Shown: positions 1-9,008 of the stretch, in pieces | Layout: each line of letters opens with the position of its first letter | Position numbering within the stretch: the first letter of the stretch is position 1 | Origin: Romboutsia lituseburensis DSM 797 | GTDB lineage: Bacteria > Bacillota > Clostridia > Peptostreptococcales > Peptostreptococcaceae | DNA: 64,000 bases | Direction: 5' to 3' | NCBI RefSeq assembly: GCF_900103615.1 | Contig: NZ_FNGW01000003.1 | Coordinates: forward strand, 372,001-436,000 | The notes under the pieces: model-generated | The model's database searches: none | What the model saw: the letters and a program-made list of their open reading frames with translations, nothing else | Told to the model about the DNA's origin: nothing | Position numbers and translations under genes: made by a program

Positions 1-1
1 A

Positions 2-1324
2 AAAGATGCTATACTTGGAAGTGGAAAAGAATCTGTTGATATAGATAAAGTACTAGATGCAAAATCAACTAAGGTAGGTGTACTTGCAACTAAAGATGAA
101 GATATAAGAAGTTTAAGAGAGTTAATAATATATGGTCTTAAAGGTATGTCTGCATATATGAAACATGCTAATGCATTAGGATATGATAGTGAGGATGTAA
201 ATGCATTTATGCAATCAACATTAGCTAAGACTTTAGATGATAACTTAAGCATAGATGAATTAATAGCATTAACATTAGAAACTGGTAAAGTAGGGGTAGA
301 TGGTATGGCACTTTTAGATAGTGCAAATACAGGAACTTACGGACACCCAGAAATAACTAAAGTAAATATAGGTGTAAGAAATAACCCAGGTATACTTGTA
401 TCAGGGCATGATTTAAAAGATTTAGAGTTATTATTAAAACAAACAGAAGGAACAGGTGTTGATGTATATACTCATTCAGAAATGCTACCAGCTCATTACT
501 ATCCAGCATTTAAAAAGTATTCTCACTTTGCAGGTAACTATGGAAATGCTTGGTGGAAGCAAAAAGAAGAATTTGAAAGTTTTAATGGGCCAATATTAAT
601 GACTACAAACTGTATAGTGCCACCAAAGGATAGCTATAAGAATAGAATATATACTACAGGTGCAGCAGGATTTGTTGGAGTTAAGCATATAAAAGGTATA
701 AGTGAAGACAATAAAGATTTTTCAGAAATAATAGAACAAGCTAAAAAGTGTGCTCCTCCTAAACAAATAGAAACTGGAGAAATAATAGGTGGATTTGCAC
801 ATAATCAAGTATTTGCACTTGCAGACCAAGTTGTAGAAGCAGTAAAAACAGGAGCAATAAAGAAATTCTTTGTAATGGCAGGGTGTGATGGTAGAGCTAA
901 ATCAAGAAACTATTACACAGATTTTGCAAAAGCACTACCAAAGGATACTGTAATACTTACAGCAGGATGTGCTAAGTATAAATACAACAAATTAAACCTA
1001 GGTGATATAAACGGTATTCCAAGAGTATTAGACGCAGGTCAATGTAATGACTCATATTCACTAGCTTTAATAGCGCTTAAATTAAAAGAAGTGTTTGAAC
1101 TTCAAGATATAAATGAATTACCAATAGCATTTAATATAGCTTGGTATGAGCAAAAAGCTGTAATAGTATTATTATCACTATTATACTTAGGTGTTAAAAA
1201 CATTCACTTAGGACCTACATTACCAGCATTTTTATCACCAAATGTAGCAAATGTGTTAATTGAAAACTTTGGTATTGGTGGAATAACAAATGTTGAAGAT
1301 GATTTAAAGATGTTCTTAGAATAA
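2..1324 (+). CDS. hcp: Hybrid-cluster protein (hydroxylamine reductase), 5'-truncated by window edge
   Basis: The frame is open from base 2, so this is the C-terminal 440 or so residues of a protein usually about 550 long. Hybrid-cluster proteins are cytoplasmic Fe-S-O enzymes that reduce hydroxylamine or NO and protect anaerobes from nitrosative stress. The ligands of the hybrid cluster are all recognisable: the His in VSGHDLKD, the Glu in YTHSEMLP, then the Cys in [23 protein letters not shown] and DAGQCNDSY, and the Glu in AWYEQKAV. The N-terminal cubane cysteines lie outside the window. The identification is secure; only the start is missing. Confidence 0.95.
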   Translation, partial: KDAILGSGKESVDIDKVLDAKSTKVGVLATKDEDIRSLRELIIYGLKGMSAYMKHANALGYDSEDVNAFMQSTLAKTLDDNLSIDELIALTLETGKVGVDGMALLDSANTGTYGHPEITKVNIGVRNNPGILVSGHDLKDLELLLKQTEGTGVDVYTHSEMLPAHYYPAFKKYSHFAGNYGNAWWKQKEEFESFNGPILMTTNCIVPPKDSYKNRIYTTGAAGFVGVKHIKGISEDNKDFSEIIEQAKKCAPPKQIETGEIIGGFAHNQVFALADQVVEAVKTGAIKKFFVMAGCDGRAKSRNYYTDFAKALPKDTVILTAGCAKYKYNKLNLGDINGIPRVLDAGQCNDSYSLALIALKLKEVFELQDINELPIAFNIAWYEQKAVIVLLSLLYLGVKNIHLGPTLPAFLSPNVANVLIENFGIGGITNVEDDLKMFLE

Positions 1325-1437
1325 TAAAAATATACCCAGTAGATATAAAATTTAATAATTAAGGTGAAAAAAATTGTAAATTTATGGTATTATATTATAT
1401 GTAGTAAGTTAAAGTATACAAATAGGGGAGGACAAAA

Positions 1438-1578
1438 ATGGATAAAAATAAAAAGGATGCAATAGTTAAGGAATTTATTGATGGGTTTAAATCTCTTGAG
1501 AAAGAAGATATGAAAGATGTTATCGAATATGTAGAATTATCGTCAGATGTTGATCTAGTTTCTAAGCAAGGGAAGTAG
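1438..1578 (+). CDS. Small acidic protein, 46 aa, unknown
   Basis: A 46-codon frame starts with ATG eight bases after a strong ribosome binding site (AGGGGAGGA) and ends before an intrinsic terminator. The product is charged and probably helical (MDKNKKDAIVKEFI...), with no cysteine, signal peptide or membrane segment. It sits 113 bp behind hcp, so it may be read from the hcp message or from its own promoter. I do not recognise the family. Being a real gene rests on the binding site, the in-frame stop and the terminator. Confidence 0.6.
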   Translation: MDKNKKDAIVKEFIDGFKSLEKEDMKDVIEYVELSSDVDLVSKQGK

Positions 1579-1631
1579 GAGTTAAAAATAATTATTTAAA
1601 CTAAAAATACTTATTAATTAAATACAATATT

Positions 1632-1680
1632 AAATAAGTGTTCCTAAAAACGGATAGTTTTTAGGAACACTTATTTTTAT
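1632..1680 (+). terminator. Intrinsic terminator
   Basis: A 19-bp perfect stem (1632-1650 with 1658-1676) with a 7-base loop, ending in a T-rich tract. It closes the hcp and 46-aa gene unit. Confidence 0.9.
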
Positions 1681-1821
1681 ATGTTTTTACATTCTTTTTT
1701 ATCCCACTATAATTATAACATAAATAATTCCTTTTTTTTAGACTATGAATATTTATTAATTACTATATAATTGTTGTAGTAGATTAAACAAAGTTAATTT
1801 ATATATAAAGGAGGATATACT

Positions 1822-4068
1822 ATGAGTTTAAATAATTATGAATGGAATCTTGAAAATGAATGGTTGCAAAAAGTTCTTAAAGAAACTAAAAAGCAACTTG
1901 ATGAAAAGCGTGATGCTAAAGATAGGTTAAAAAAAGAGGCTGTAGAAACACAGAGAGAATTATGGAGTGATTTAGGATCTGTTTCTATAGAGAATGGATT
2001 AGATCAACTTTCAGATTTTATGTCATTTATGGACATTATGAAAAATCAAAAAAGAAGCCATGAATTCAATGAAAAACTTGAAGCAAAGTATGAAAAAATG
2101 CTTGAGTCTCCTTATTTTGGCAGAATTGACTTTGTTGAAGAAAATGAGTCCACTAATGAAAAATGTTATATTGGATTATCAAACCTTATTGATGAAGATT
2201 ATGATTTTCTAGTCTATGACTGGAGAGCTCCTATTTCAAGTATGTTTTATGACTATGAAACTGGACAAGCAAGTTATGAATGCCCAGAAGGTTTAATCTC
2301 TGGAGAAATAACTAGTAAAAGGCAATATAAAATTAATAACGGAAAAATTGAGTATATGTTCGATAGTAATATAAGCATTGAAGATGAAGTATTACAAGAA
2401 CTTCTTAGTAAAAATTCTGATGATAAAATGAAAGGTATAGTTACAACTATTCAGAGAGAACAAAATAAAGTAATTCGTAATGAGTATTATAAGAATTTAA
2501 TTGTACAAGGAGCTGCTGGAAGTGGTAAAACTTCTGTAGCACTTCATAGAATTGCATACTTACTATACAAACACAAAGATAAAATAACACCTCAAAATAT
2601 AATAATATTTTCTCCAAACAATATATTTAATGATTATATTTCGAATGTATTACCTCAACTTGGTGAAGATAACATGTATCAAACAACATTTAAAGACTAT
2701 ATGCATAAAGAGTTAAGTAATCAATTTAAGAAAGAGACAACTTCAGAAATGATGGAATATATACTTGATTCTAATGAAAAATTAACATATCAAGATAGAA
2801 TTAAAAACATAAAGTTTAAGACATCAGTAGAGTTTATGAATATTTTAAAACAATATGTAAATTACTTAGAAACAATGGATAGAGGATTTAAGGATATTTT
2901 TGTAAGAGGTAAATTAATAATTTCATCTAAAGATATACAAAAATTATTTTTTGAGGATTATTCAAACCTACCAGTTAAAAGAAGATTAGAAAAAATAAAA
3001 TCAAGAATTGTATTTCTTATTGAACCTTATGAAAAAGCTTGGATTGATGAAATATATAAAGAGCTTTTCCAATCTGGAGATTATATAGATAAAGAAGAAA
3101 TGATAGAAAAAAGTAATTTAATTGTAAAGAAAAAATTAAAAAAGACTTATGAAAAAATTTCACAGATGACAAAATTTAATTTAATTGAGATTTATAAAGG
3201 TGTGTTTAAGAATTTAAATATGTTTCTAGATAAAACCAATATTGAATATGATGATAGTTTTATAGAGCATATAAAGACTTACACATTAGATAATTTAAAT
3301 GCACGCATACTTAATTATGAAGATCAAGTTGCACTTTTATACTTAAAAGGAGTGCTTGGAGATATGCCAAATACATCACAAATTAAGTATGTAATTATAG
3401 ATGAGGCTCAAGACTATACTCCATTACAATATGAAATATTTTATCATCTTTTTAAATCTGCTAGCATGACTATATTAGGAGATATAAACCAATCAATTAA
3501 TCCATTTATGAATGTTGGAAATTACGATAATATTTACGATATATCAAAGAATGATACTTGTATAATAAACTTAACCAAAAGTTATCGTTCAACAATGGAA
3601 ATTACGAAGTTTTCTAGAAAACTTCTCCCTAAGAGTATAAATGATGAGTATGTTGAAAGGCATGGTGATGAACCTAATGTTATTGGCTTTTTAGATGAAA
3701 ATCATATGCATGAAAAACTTATAGAAGACATAAAATCATACAGACAAAAGAAGTATAAATCTATTGGAATTATTACAAAAACAGCTCGTGAAACTAGAGA
3801 GGTATACAGTTTATTAAAGGCAAATAACATTGATGTAGTATCTATAGAAAAAGATGATGATGACTATGTAAATGGGGTATTAGTAATACCTTCATATCTA
3901 GCTAAAGGTCTTGAGTTTGATGTAGTATTTATATATAATGCAAGCGATAAAAAGTATAACAGTGAGGATGAAAGATTATTACTATACACTTGCTGTACAA
4001 GAGCTCTTCATGTGTTAAATATATATTATCTAGGAGAAATTACTCCTTTATTAAAAAAGAGAATTTAG
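1822..4068 (+). CDS. helD: HelD-like superfamily 1 helicase, RNA polymerase-associated
   Basis: This 748-residue protein has the HelD layout. A charged N-terminal coiled arm (about residues 1-100) precedes a UvrD/Rep-type ATPase split by a long helical insert. Walker A is GAAGSGKT at residues 230-237 and Walker B is IIDEAQDY with Asp527-Glu528. The arginine-containing SYRST and the C-terminal KGLEFDVVF and TCCTRALHV motifs complete the core. HelD proteins enter RNA polymerase and free it from stalled complexes and nucleic acid; in some lineages they lower rifampicin sensitivity. The gene has its own AAGGAGGA binding site and stands alone. The family is certain; the RNAP role follows from the family. 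Confidence 0.92.
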   Translation: MSLNNYEWNLENEWLQKVLKETKKQLDEKRDAKDRLKKEAVETQRELWSDLGSVSIENGLDQLSDFMSFMDIMKNQKRSHEFNEKLEAKYEKMLESPYFGRIDFVEENESTNEKCYIGLSNLIDEDYDFLVYDWRAPISSMFYDYETGQASYECPEGLISGEITSKRQYKINNGKIEYMFDSNISIEDEVLQELLSKNSDDKMKGIVTTIQREQNKVIRNEYYKNLIVQGAAGSGKTSVALHRIAYLLYKHKDKITPQNIIIFSPNNIFNDYISNVLPQLGEDNMYQTTFKDYMHKELSNQFKKETTSEMMEYILDSNEKLTYQDRIKNIKFKTSVEFMNILKQYVNYLETMDRGFKDIFVRGKLIISSKDIQKLFFEDYSNLPVKRRLEKIKSRIVFLIEPYEKAWIDEIYKELFQSGDYIDKEEMIEKSNLIVKKKLKKTYEKISQMTKFNLIEIYKGVFKNLNMFLDKTNIEYDDSFIEHIKTYTLDNLNARILNYEDQVALLYLKGVLGDMPNTSQIKYVIIDEAQDYTPLQYEIFYHLFKSASMTILGDINQSINPFMNVGNYDNIYDISKNDTCIINLTKSYRSTMEITKFSRKLLPKSINDEYVERHGDEPNVIGFLDENHMHEKLIEDIKSYRQKKYKSIGIITKTARETREVYSLLKANNIDVVSIEKDDDDYVNGVLVIPSYLAKGLEFDVVFIYNASDKKYNSEDERLLLYTCCTRALHVLNIYYLGEITPLLKKRI

Positions 4069-4120
4069 TTATTGATATAAATTATAAATAGAGTATCAGA
4101 ATAATATACTACAGAAGACT

Positions 4121-4155
4121 AAAAGAGAGTAAATATTTGATATTTACTCTCTTTT
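4121..4155. terminator. Bidirectional terminator between helD and the GNAT gene
   Basis: A 15-bp stem (4121-4135 with 4141-4155) with A- and T-tracts on either side. It serves the convergent helD and acetyltransferase genes. Confidence 0.85.
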
Positions 4156-4160
4156 AATAT

Positions 4161-4661
4161 TTAATCATTATACAGCTTAGCCATAAAAAATTCATCAACG
4201 TATTTACCATCTATAATCATTGCATTTTTCTTAATGCCTTCTATTTTAAACCCATTCTTTTCATAAAGATGTTTTGCTATGGTATTAGAGCAAACTACAC
4301 TTAGATCAAGCCTTGTAATGTTATTCTCCCTAGCCCATATATCTAATTCAAAAAATAATTTACTTCCAATACCTTTTCCCCTAAAATTTTCACGTATTCC
4401 GGCTATAATATATGCAGTATGCTTAATTCTATTTGGGACACCTCTTTGAGCAGAAAGAAAACCTACTATATTTTCGCCATCAGTAGCTATTAAAACCAAA
4501 TTATCACCATTAATACTTTTTTCAATTATGTTTTTTGTTATATTAATATCTGTAGGTCGCTCTCCAGGTTCAAACATCATAAACTTAGTTTCATTATCCA
4601 AATTTAAAAGCATATCTAAATAATTATTAGCATCTTCCATTTCTATTTTTCTAATCTCCAT
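4161..4661 (-). CDS. GNAT-family N-acetyltransferase
   Basis: This 166-residue protein is a single GNAT domain. The acetyl-CoA binding loop reads FRGKGIGSKLF (about residues 94-104), and the typical C-terminal block HLYEKNGFKIEG follows. The whole length matches the ribosomal-protein and small-molecule acetyltransferase group, so there is no extra domain. The substrate cannot be read from the sequence. The start is the only early ATG, but its GGGG binding site lies 13 bases upstream, which is long. The gene converges with helD. Confidence 0.85.
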   Translation of the reverse strand: MEIRKIEMEDANNYLDMLLNLDNETKFMMFEPGERPTDINITKNIIEKSINGDNLVLIATDGENIVGFLSAQRGVPNRIKHTAYIIAGIRENFRGKGIGSKLFFELDIWARENNITRLDLSVVCSNTIAKHLYEKNGFKIEGIKKNAMIIDGKYVDEFFMAKLYND

Positions 4662-4876
4662 GTTATCATTCTTACCCCTTATATAATTTTATAATAAGTA
4701 TAGCAGAAATAAGAGTTAAAGAGATTTATTAAATACTTTTTAATAAGTTAAAGTTTATCGTTATTGATTGTGTAGATAGAAAAAATTTAATAAAAAAATG
4801 TAATGTAGATTGTGATATTATTAAGTTAATCAGTAGTTATAAATTAAATAATTACATAGAAAGGGAGGTAATACAA

Positions 4877-5362
4877 ATGAAAAAAAATATATACAAAAAA
4901 CTAGATGAGCTAGATATAAAATACCAAATATTAGAACACAAAGAAGTATTCACAGCAGAAGAATTTTACGACGTAACTAAAAATATGCCAGGTTATCACT
5001 GCAAAAACCTATTCTTAAAAAACTCAAATAAGAGTAAAAACTATTTACTAGTAGCAAAGCACGATAAAGCGGTAAATCTAAAAGATGTTAAATCACAAAT
5101 AGGAAGTACAAGACTTTCATTTGATACACCGGAGAAATTATACGAACTATTAAAAGTAACACCTGGAAGTGTAAATCCATTTAGTATTATAAATGATAAA
5201 GACAGTCAGGTAGAATTATTAATCGATAGTGATTTATTAGACGGAAATAAACTTAACTTTCACCCTGCTATAAATACAGAAACATTTAATATATCAGGAG
5301 AAGATTTTAATAAGTTCCTAGAACATATAGACAATGATGTTATAAAAGTAAACATAGATTAA
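4877..5362 (+). CDS. prdX: Prolyl-tRNA editing protein, ProX/PrdX type
   Basis: This 161-residue protein is a freestanding YbaK/ProX deacylase that clears alanine mischarged onto tRNA-Pro. The marks of the family are the CKNLFLKN segment with its catalytic Lys, the TPGSVNPF loop and the HPAINTET motif near the C-terminus. In Stickland fermenters the gene is called prdX and often lies by the proline reductase cluster, but no prd reductase genes are in this window. It has a strong AAGGGAGG binding site. The next gene, a DUF202 protein, follows after 43 bp. Confidence 0.9.
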   Translation: MKKNIYKKLDELDIKYQILEHKEVFTAEEFYDVTKNMPGYHCKNLFLKNSNKSKNYLLVAKHDKAVNLKDVKSQIGSTRLSFDTPEKLYELLKVTPGSVNPFSIINDKDSQVELLIDSDLLDGNKLNFHPAINTETFNISGEDFNKFLEHIDNDVIKVNID

Positions 5363-5405
5363 GATAATTTAATAAAAAATTTTAAAAATAAAGGGTGAAT
5401 CGTAT

Positions 5406-5711
5406 ATGAAATATGAAAACTATAAAAATAATCATAAAGATATGACGCTAAGAGATTACTTAGCCATCGATAGAACCATACTGGCAAATGAAAGAACTCA
5501 TTTATCATATACTAGGACAGTAGTAAGTTTTTTAGTTGCAGCATTAACATTGTATAAGTTGCTAGGCGGTATTGAAGGTATTATAGTTGCCTTGGTGCTT
5601 ATAATTTCAGCAATATATTTTTTGGTAAGAGGAAGAAAAACATATAAAGATGTATCTGAAAATCTAAATTTATTAAATATTAGTACTGATGATGATCAAA
5701 ATAATAAATAA
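5406..5711 (+). CDS. DUF202 (YidH-like) membrane protein
   Basis: This 101-residue protein carries the DUF202 signature RTILANERTHLSYTRT (about residues 20-35). Two hydrophobic segments follow (about 38-55 and 58-75) and a short hydrophilic tail. DUF202 proteins are small inner-membrane proteins with no settled function. It lies between prdX and a methyltransferase gene with short gaps, so the three may share a transcript. Confidence 0.85.
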   Translation: MKYENYKNNHKDMTLRDYLAIDRTILANERTHLSYTRTVVSFLVAALTLYKLLGGIEGIIVALVLIISAIYFLVRGRKTYKDVSENLNLLNISTDDDQNNK

Positions 5712-5745
5712 AGACAATAACTTAATTGATGAAGGGGTATTAAAA

Positions 5746-6303
5746 ATGAGTATACATAAATTTGATGTAAAAAAACTTGAAAAACTAAATAATCCAGAAA
5801 GATTAAATATGCTAGATTTAAATAAAATAATTACTGAATTAGATTTACCCACAAAAAGCACTTTAGTCGATATAGGCGCAGGAACAGGTATATTTTCAGA
5901 AAAATTATTAAATCTAATACCAGATTCTAGTTGTTATGCATTTGATATATCTGAGGAAATGATTGAATGGATGAAGTTAAATCGTATTAATAATTTAGAG
6001 TCAAGACTTAATGTAGGCTTAATGGATGAAAATAAAATACCATTAAAAGATGATAAAGCAGACTTAGCATTTATGATAACTCTACATCATGAATTAGAAA
6101 ATGGTGGAGAGCTACTTAAAGATGTAAATAGAATATTAAAAGATAGTGGAAAAGTTTTAATATGCGATTGGAAAGAAGGAAAACATCATCACTTTGTAAA
6201 AAAAGAGTGTATTATAAATGACTTAAAACATGCTAACTTTAAAGATATTAAAGAGATAGAATCATCTGAAAAATTAGTTTGCATAATAGCAAGTAAGCAA
6301 TAA
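5746..6303 (+). CDS. Class I SAM-dependent methyltransferase
   Basis: This 185-residue protein has a Rossmann methyltransferase fold. The SAM-binding motif I is LVDIGAGTGIFSEKLL, followed by the acidic YAFDISEEM and the LAFMITLHHEL region. I chose the ATG at 5746 because it follows GAAGGGG. An earlier in-frame ATG at 5689 would overlap the previous gene and would add residues unlike the family start. The substrate is unknown; the sequence is closest to the UbiE/type-11 group of small-molecule methylases. An intrinsic terminator follows. Confidence 0.85.
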   Translation: MSIHKFDVKKLEKLNNPERLNMLDLNKIITELDLPTKSTLVDIGAGTGIFSEKLLNLIPDSSCYAFDISEEMIEWMKLNRINNLESRLNVGLMDENKIPLKDDKADLAFMITLHHELENGGELLKDVNRILKDSGKVLICDWKEGKHHHFVKKECIINDLKHANFKDIKEIESSEKLVCIIASKQ

Positions 6304-6325
6304 AAAGTCTAAGAGATTTTTAAAT

Positions 6326-6363
6326 AAAAAAGGACCTATGAAAAAATTTATAGGTCCTTTTTT
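6326..6363 (+). terminator. Intrinsic terminator
   Basis: A 14-bp stem (6326-6339 with 6350-6363) ending in a run of T. It closes the prdX-DUF202-methyltransferase group. Confidence 0.9.
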
Positions 6364-6464
6364 ATTGGGTTAAGTGTACGGTGACAATATCACAGAACTT
6401 ATATAGTAATTTATATATACTTTAATTATCAAATAATAATTATAATCAAACAGGAGGAGACATA

Positions 6465-6941
6465 ATGTTTAGCAATCTTATGTATGTATTAGCAGTAGCA
6501 CTATTAGTGGTATCTGCTTCAAAGGATAAAAATAAAACAAAGATGGCATTGAAAAAAGCATGGAAGTCATTTGAAAATATGTTACCACAATTCTTAACGA
6601 TAATTATTTTAATAGGGATAATACTTGCAGTAGTAGATAATCAAGTTATTTCTAATTTAATAGGCGAAGATAGTGGAACTATAGGAATAGTAATAGCTTC
6701 TGCAATAGGATCTATAACTCTTATACCATCTTTTGTTGCATTTCCACTTGCAAAGGTACTATTAGAAAATGGTGCAGGAATATCTCAACTAGCAGCATTT
6801 ATATCCACACTTATGATGGTAGGGATAGTGACAATACCTCTTGAAATGAAGTATTGGGGCAAGAAAGCAACTATACTTAGAAACTTATTAGCATTTGGAT
6901 TTTCTATAGTAGTAGCTATAATTATGGGGGTGATATTATAA
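6465..6941 (+). CDS. Half-size permease, first half of a UPF0718/ArsP-like pair
   Basis: This 158-residue protein has about four membrane segments. Its conserved core reads GSITLIPSFVAFPLAKVLL. The family (predicted permease COG0701, including the arsenical exporter ArsP) is normally one chain of about 300 residues with two related halves. Here the halves are separate genes. The following gene starts within the stop codon (TAATG at 6939-6943), so translation is coupled. The substrate is unknown; a charged loop near residues 22-33 faces one side. The binding site is AGGAGGAG. Confidence 0.8.
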   Translation: MFSNLMYVLAVALLVVSASKDKNKTKMALKKAWKSFENMLPQFLTIIILIGIILAVVDNQVISNLIGEDSGTIGIVIASAIGSITLIPSFVAFPLAKVLLENGAGISQLAAFISTLMMVGIVTIPLEMKYWGKKATILRNLLAFGFSIVVAIIMGVIL

Positions 6942-7474
6942 TGAAAAATTTATTCAAAAGATACAAAACAGCTATTTTAATGATAATTATACTATTAATG
7001 ATGACTTTGATTGTTCCAACAAAAGGACAAGTAGCTACGTCAATGACTATAAAAAATATAATTGAAATGATAAAAATAATACCACCTATATTTATTTTAT
7101 TAGGATTGTTAGATGTATGGGTACCAAGAGAGCAAATGATAAAATATATGGGAGACGGATCAGGTATATTAGGAGTGATAATAGCATTTTTATTAGGATC
7201 AGTAGCAGCAGGGCCTTTATATGCAGCATTTCCAGTAGCAGGTGTATTACTTAAAAAAGGATCTAAATTTTCAAATATCTTAATATTTATAGGTGCATGG
7301 TCAACAACGAAGATACCTTTACTTTTAATGGAAGGTCAATCATTGGGATGGAAGTTTACTATTACTAGATTAATTATAAATATATTTGGAATTATATTAA
7401 TAGCTAGAATAACTGACAAAGCTTTAAATGATAGTGAAAAAGAAGAAATCTATAATTTATCTGAAAACATATAA
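6941..7474 (+). CDS. Half-size permease, second half of a UPF0718/ArsP-like pair
   Basis: This 177-residue partner of the preceding gene repeats its core motif as GSVAAGPLYAAFPVAGVLL, again ahead of a lysine/glycine turn, so the two proteins look like homologous halves. It begins with a positively charged stretch and one membrane segment, then about four more segments and a hydrophilic tail. Together the pair should form one transporter in the cytoplasmic membrane. The transported compound is not evident. The one-base overlap with the first half supports a fixed stoichiometry. A terminator follows. Confidence 0.8.
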   Translation: MKNLFKRYKTAILMIIILLMMTLIVPTKGQVATSMTIKNIIEMIKIIPPIFILLGLLDVWVPREQMIKYMGDGSGILGVIIAFLLGSVAAGPLYAAFPVAGVLLKKGSKFSNILIFIGAWSTTKIPLLLMEGQSLGWKFTITRLIINIFGIILIARITDKALNDSEKEEIYNLSENI

Positions 7475-7500
7475 TAAAATCTAAAAATAATTATATAAAT

Positions 7501-7545
7501 AAAGCTATATACTTGTGACATAGTTGCAGATATATAGCTTTATTT
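7501..7545 (+). terminator. Intrinsic terminator of the permease pair
   Basis: A 10-bp stem (7501-7510 with 7532-7541) with a long loop and a short T-rich tail. The tail is weak, so efficiency may be modest. Confidence 0.6.
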
Positions 7546-7617
7546 GTATTTATGTGAAATTTTTTGAAATTAATAAATTACAAGTTGATTTTATAAACTA
7601 ATAGATCTATAATAAAT

Positions 7618-7642
7618 TAAACAATGTTTTAAACAGTGTTTA
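7618..7642 (+). promoter_or_regulatory. Palindromic operator for the TetR regulator
   Basis: A 25-bp inverted repeat centred on base 7630 with only two mismatched positions. Each arm reads TAAACA-TGTTT. It ends a few bases ahead of the ribosome binding site of the TetR gene. This is the place and symmetry expected for self-repression of a TetR-ABC operon. The assignment is inferred from symmetry and position. Confidence 0.75.
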
Positions 7643-7662
7643 ATTTGGAGGGCGACAATAAT

Positions 7663-8262
7663 ATGAATAACGAAGAAAAAGAGCTATCTACAAAAGATAC
7701 TATTTTAAAGATAACATTAAATATTATAAAAAAAGAGGGCATTGAAAGCATAACTATAAGAAAAATAGCTAAAGAAGCAAATGTTAATGTAGCATTAATT
7801 AATTATCATTTTGGGTCAAAAGACAATCTAATAAATGAAGCATTAAAAATACTGATAAAAGACATGGAACAGCTATTTAATACACTTGAAAATGATGAAA
7901 TTGAACCAAAGAAAAAATTAAAGCTATTTCTTTTAGGATATGTAGAAATATTAGGTGAGAATACATCAATAATTAAAAAAGCTATGGCTGATACTGATAA
8001 ATTATTTCAATCTCAATTAGAGTTATTAAAATTTGTAAATCAAATGGGATTTGGAAAAATAAAACATTTAACAGAGCAAATTACAAAAATAGAGGATGAT
8101 AAATTTTTGACTTTTACAATGTTTCAATTAGTAGGATCTATATTTTTCCCTATGATGGCATTACCCTTAGTTGAAAAGGGTGGACCAATAGAATATAAGT
8201 TTAGTGATGATATTGAAGGATATATTGATATATTAATAGATAATTTCTTTAAAGAATATTAA
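7663..8262 (+). CDS. TetR-family transcriptional regulator
   Basis: This 199-residue regulator has the TetR helix-turn-helix at about residues 10-55 (ITIRKIAKEANVNVALINYHFGSKD) and a divergent ligand-binding C-terminus. I placed the start at 7663, after the GGAGGG site. An earlier GTG at 7636 lies inside the palindromic operator. The gene is followed after 11 bp by an ABC ATPase and its permease, so it most likely represses its own export operon. The inducer is unknown. Confidence 0.9.
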   Translation: MNNEEKELSTKDTILKITLNIIKKEGIESITIRKIAKEANVNVALINYHFGSKDNLINEALKILIKDMEQLFNTLENDEIEPKKKLKLFLLGYVEILGENTSIIKKAMADTDKLFQSQLELLKFVNQMGFGKIKHLTEQITKIEDDKFLTFTMFQLVGSIFFPMMALPLVEKGGPIEYKFSDDIEGYIDILIDNFFKEY

Positions 8263-8273
8263 GAGGTGAGAAT

Positions 8274-9008
8274 ATGAGCAATAATGTGGCAGTAAAGGTA
8301 TGTAATCTAGATGTTGAGTATGACAAGGTAAAAATATTAAACAATATCAACCTTAACATTAAAGAAGGTGAGATAATTGGATTATTAGGCCCGTCTGGGT
8401 CAGGAAAGACTACATTAGTAAAGACTATTATTGGAATGAAGGGATTTGTCAAAGGAAAAGTAGTAGTCTTAGATGAAAAGATGCCAACGTTAAAAGTAGT
8501 AAATGATATAGGATATATGGCTCAAAGTGATGCTTTATATGATGATTTAACAGGAATTGATAATGTATTATTCTTTGCGGAACTTTATGGCATAAAAGGC
8601 AAAATTGCAAAACAAAGAGCTATGGAAGTCTTAGAATTGGTTGATTTGCAAAAGCATGCTAAGAGACCGGTTAAAAATTATTCTGGTGGGATGAAAAGAA
8701 GACTTTCTCTTGCAATAGCGCTAGTTCATAGTCCAAAGCTTTTAATTTTAGATGAACCAACTGTTGGTATAGATCCAATCCTTAGAAAAAAATTCTGGGA
8801 TGAGTTTAATAGAATTAAGAATAGTGGTGGAACGATTATTGTAACTACACACGTAATGGATGAAGCATATAAATGTAACAAGTTAGCTCTAATTAGAAAT
8901 GGAAAAATAATAGCTGAAGGATCTCCTAACGAAATAATAACTGCATCAGGTGGCCAAACAATAGAAGATGCATTCTTATTCTATAGTACTGATGAGGGGG
9001 AAGAGTAA
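8274..9008 (+). CDS. ABC transporter ATP-binding protein (drug/ABC-2 export type)
   Basis: This 244-residue ATPase has a complete set of motifs: Walker A GPSGSGKTT, a Q-loop in GYMAQSDALYDDLTG, the signature NYSGGMKRR, Walker B LLILDEPTVGID and the switch histidine in VTTHVMDEA. It groups with the ABC-2 exporters for drugs, lipids or polysaccharides. The permease gene begins one base after its stop codon. It forms an operon with the TetR gene upstream. Confidence 0.93.
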   Translation: MSNNVAVKVCNLDVEYDKVKILNNINLNIKEGEIIGLLGPSGSGKTTLVKTIIGMKGFVKGKVVVLDEKMPTLKVVNDIGYMAQSDALYDDLTGIDNVLFFAELYGIKGKIAKQRAMEVLELVDLQKHAKRPVKNYSGGMKRRLSLAIALVHSPKLLILDEPTVGIDPILRKKFWDEFNRIKNSGGTIIVTTHVMDEAYKCNKLALIRNGKIIAEGSPNEIITASGGQTIEDAFLFYSTDEGEE

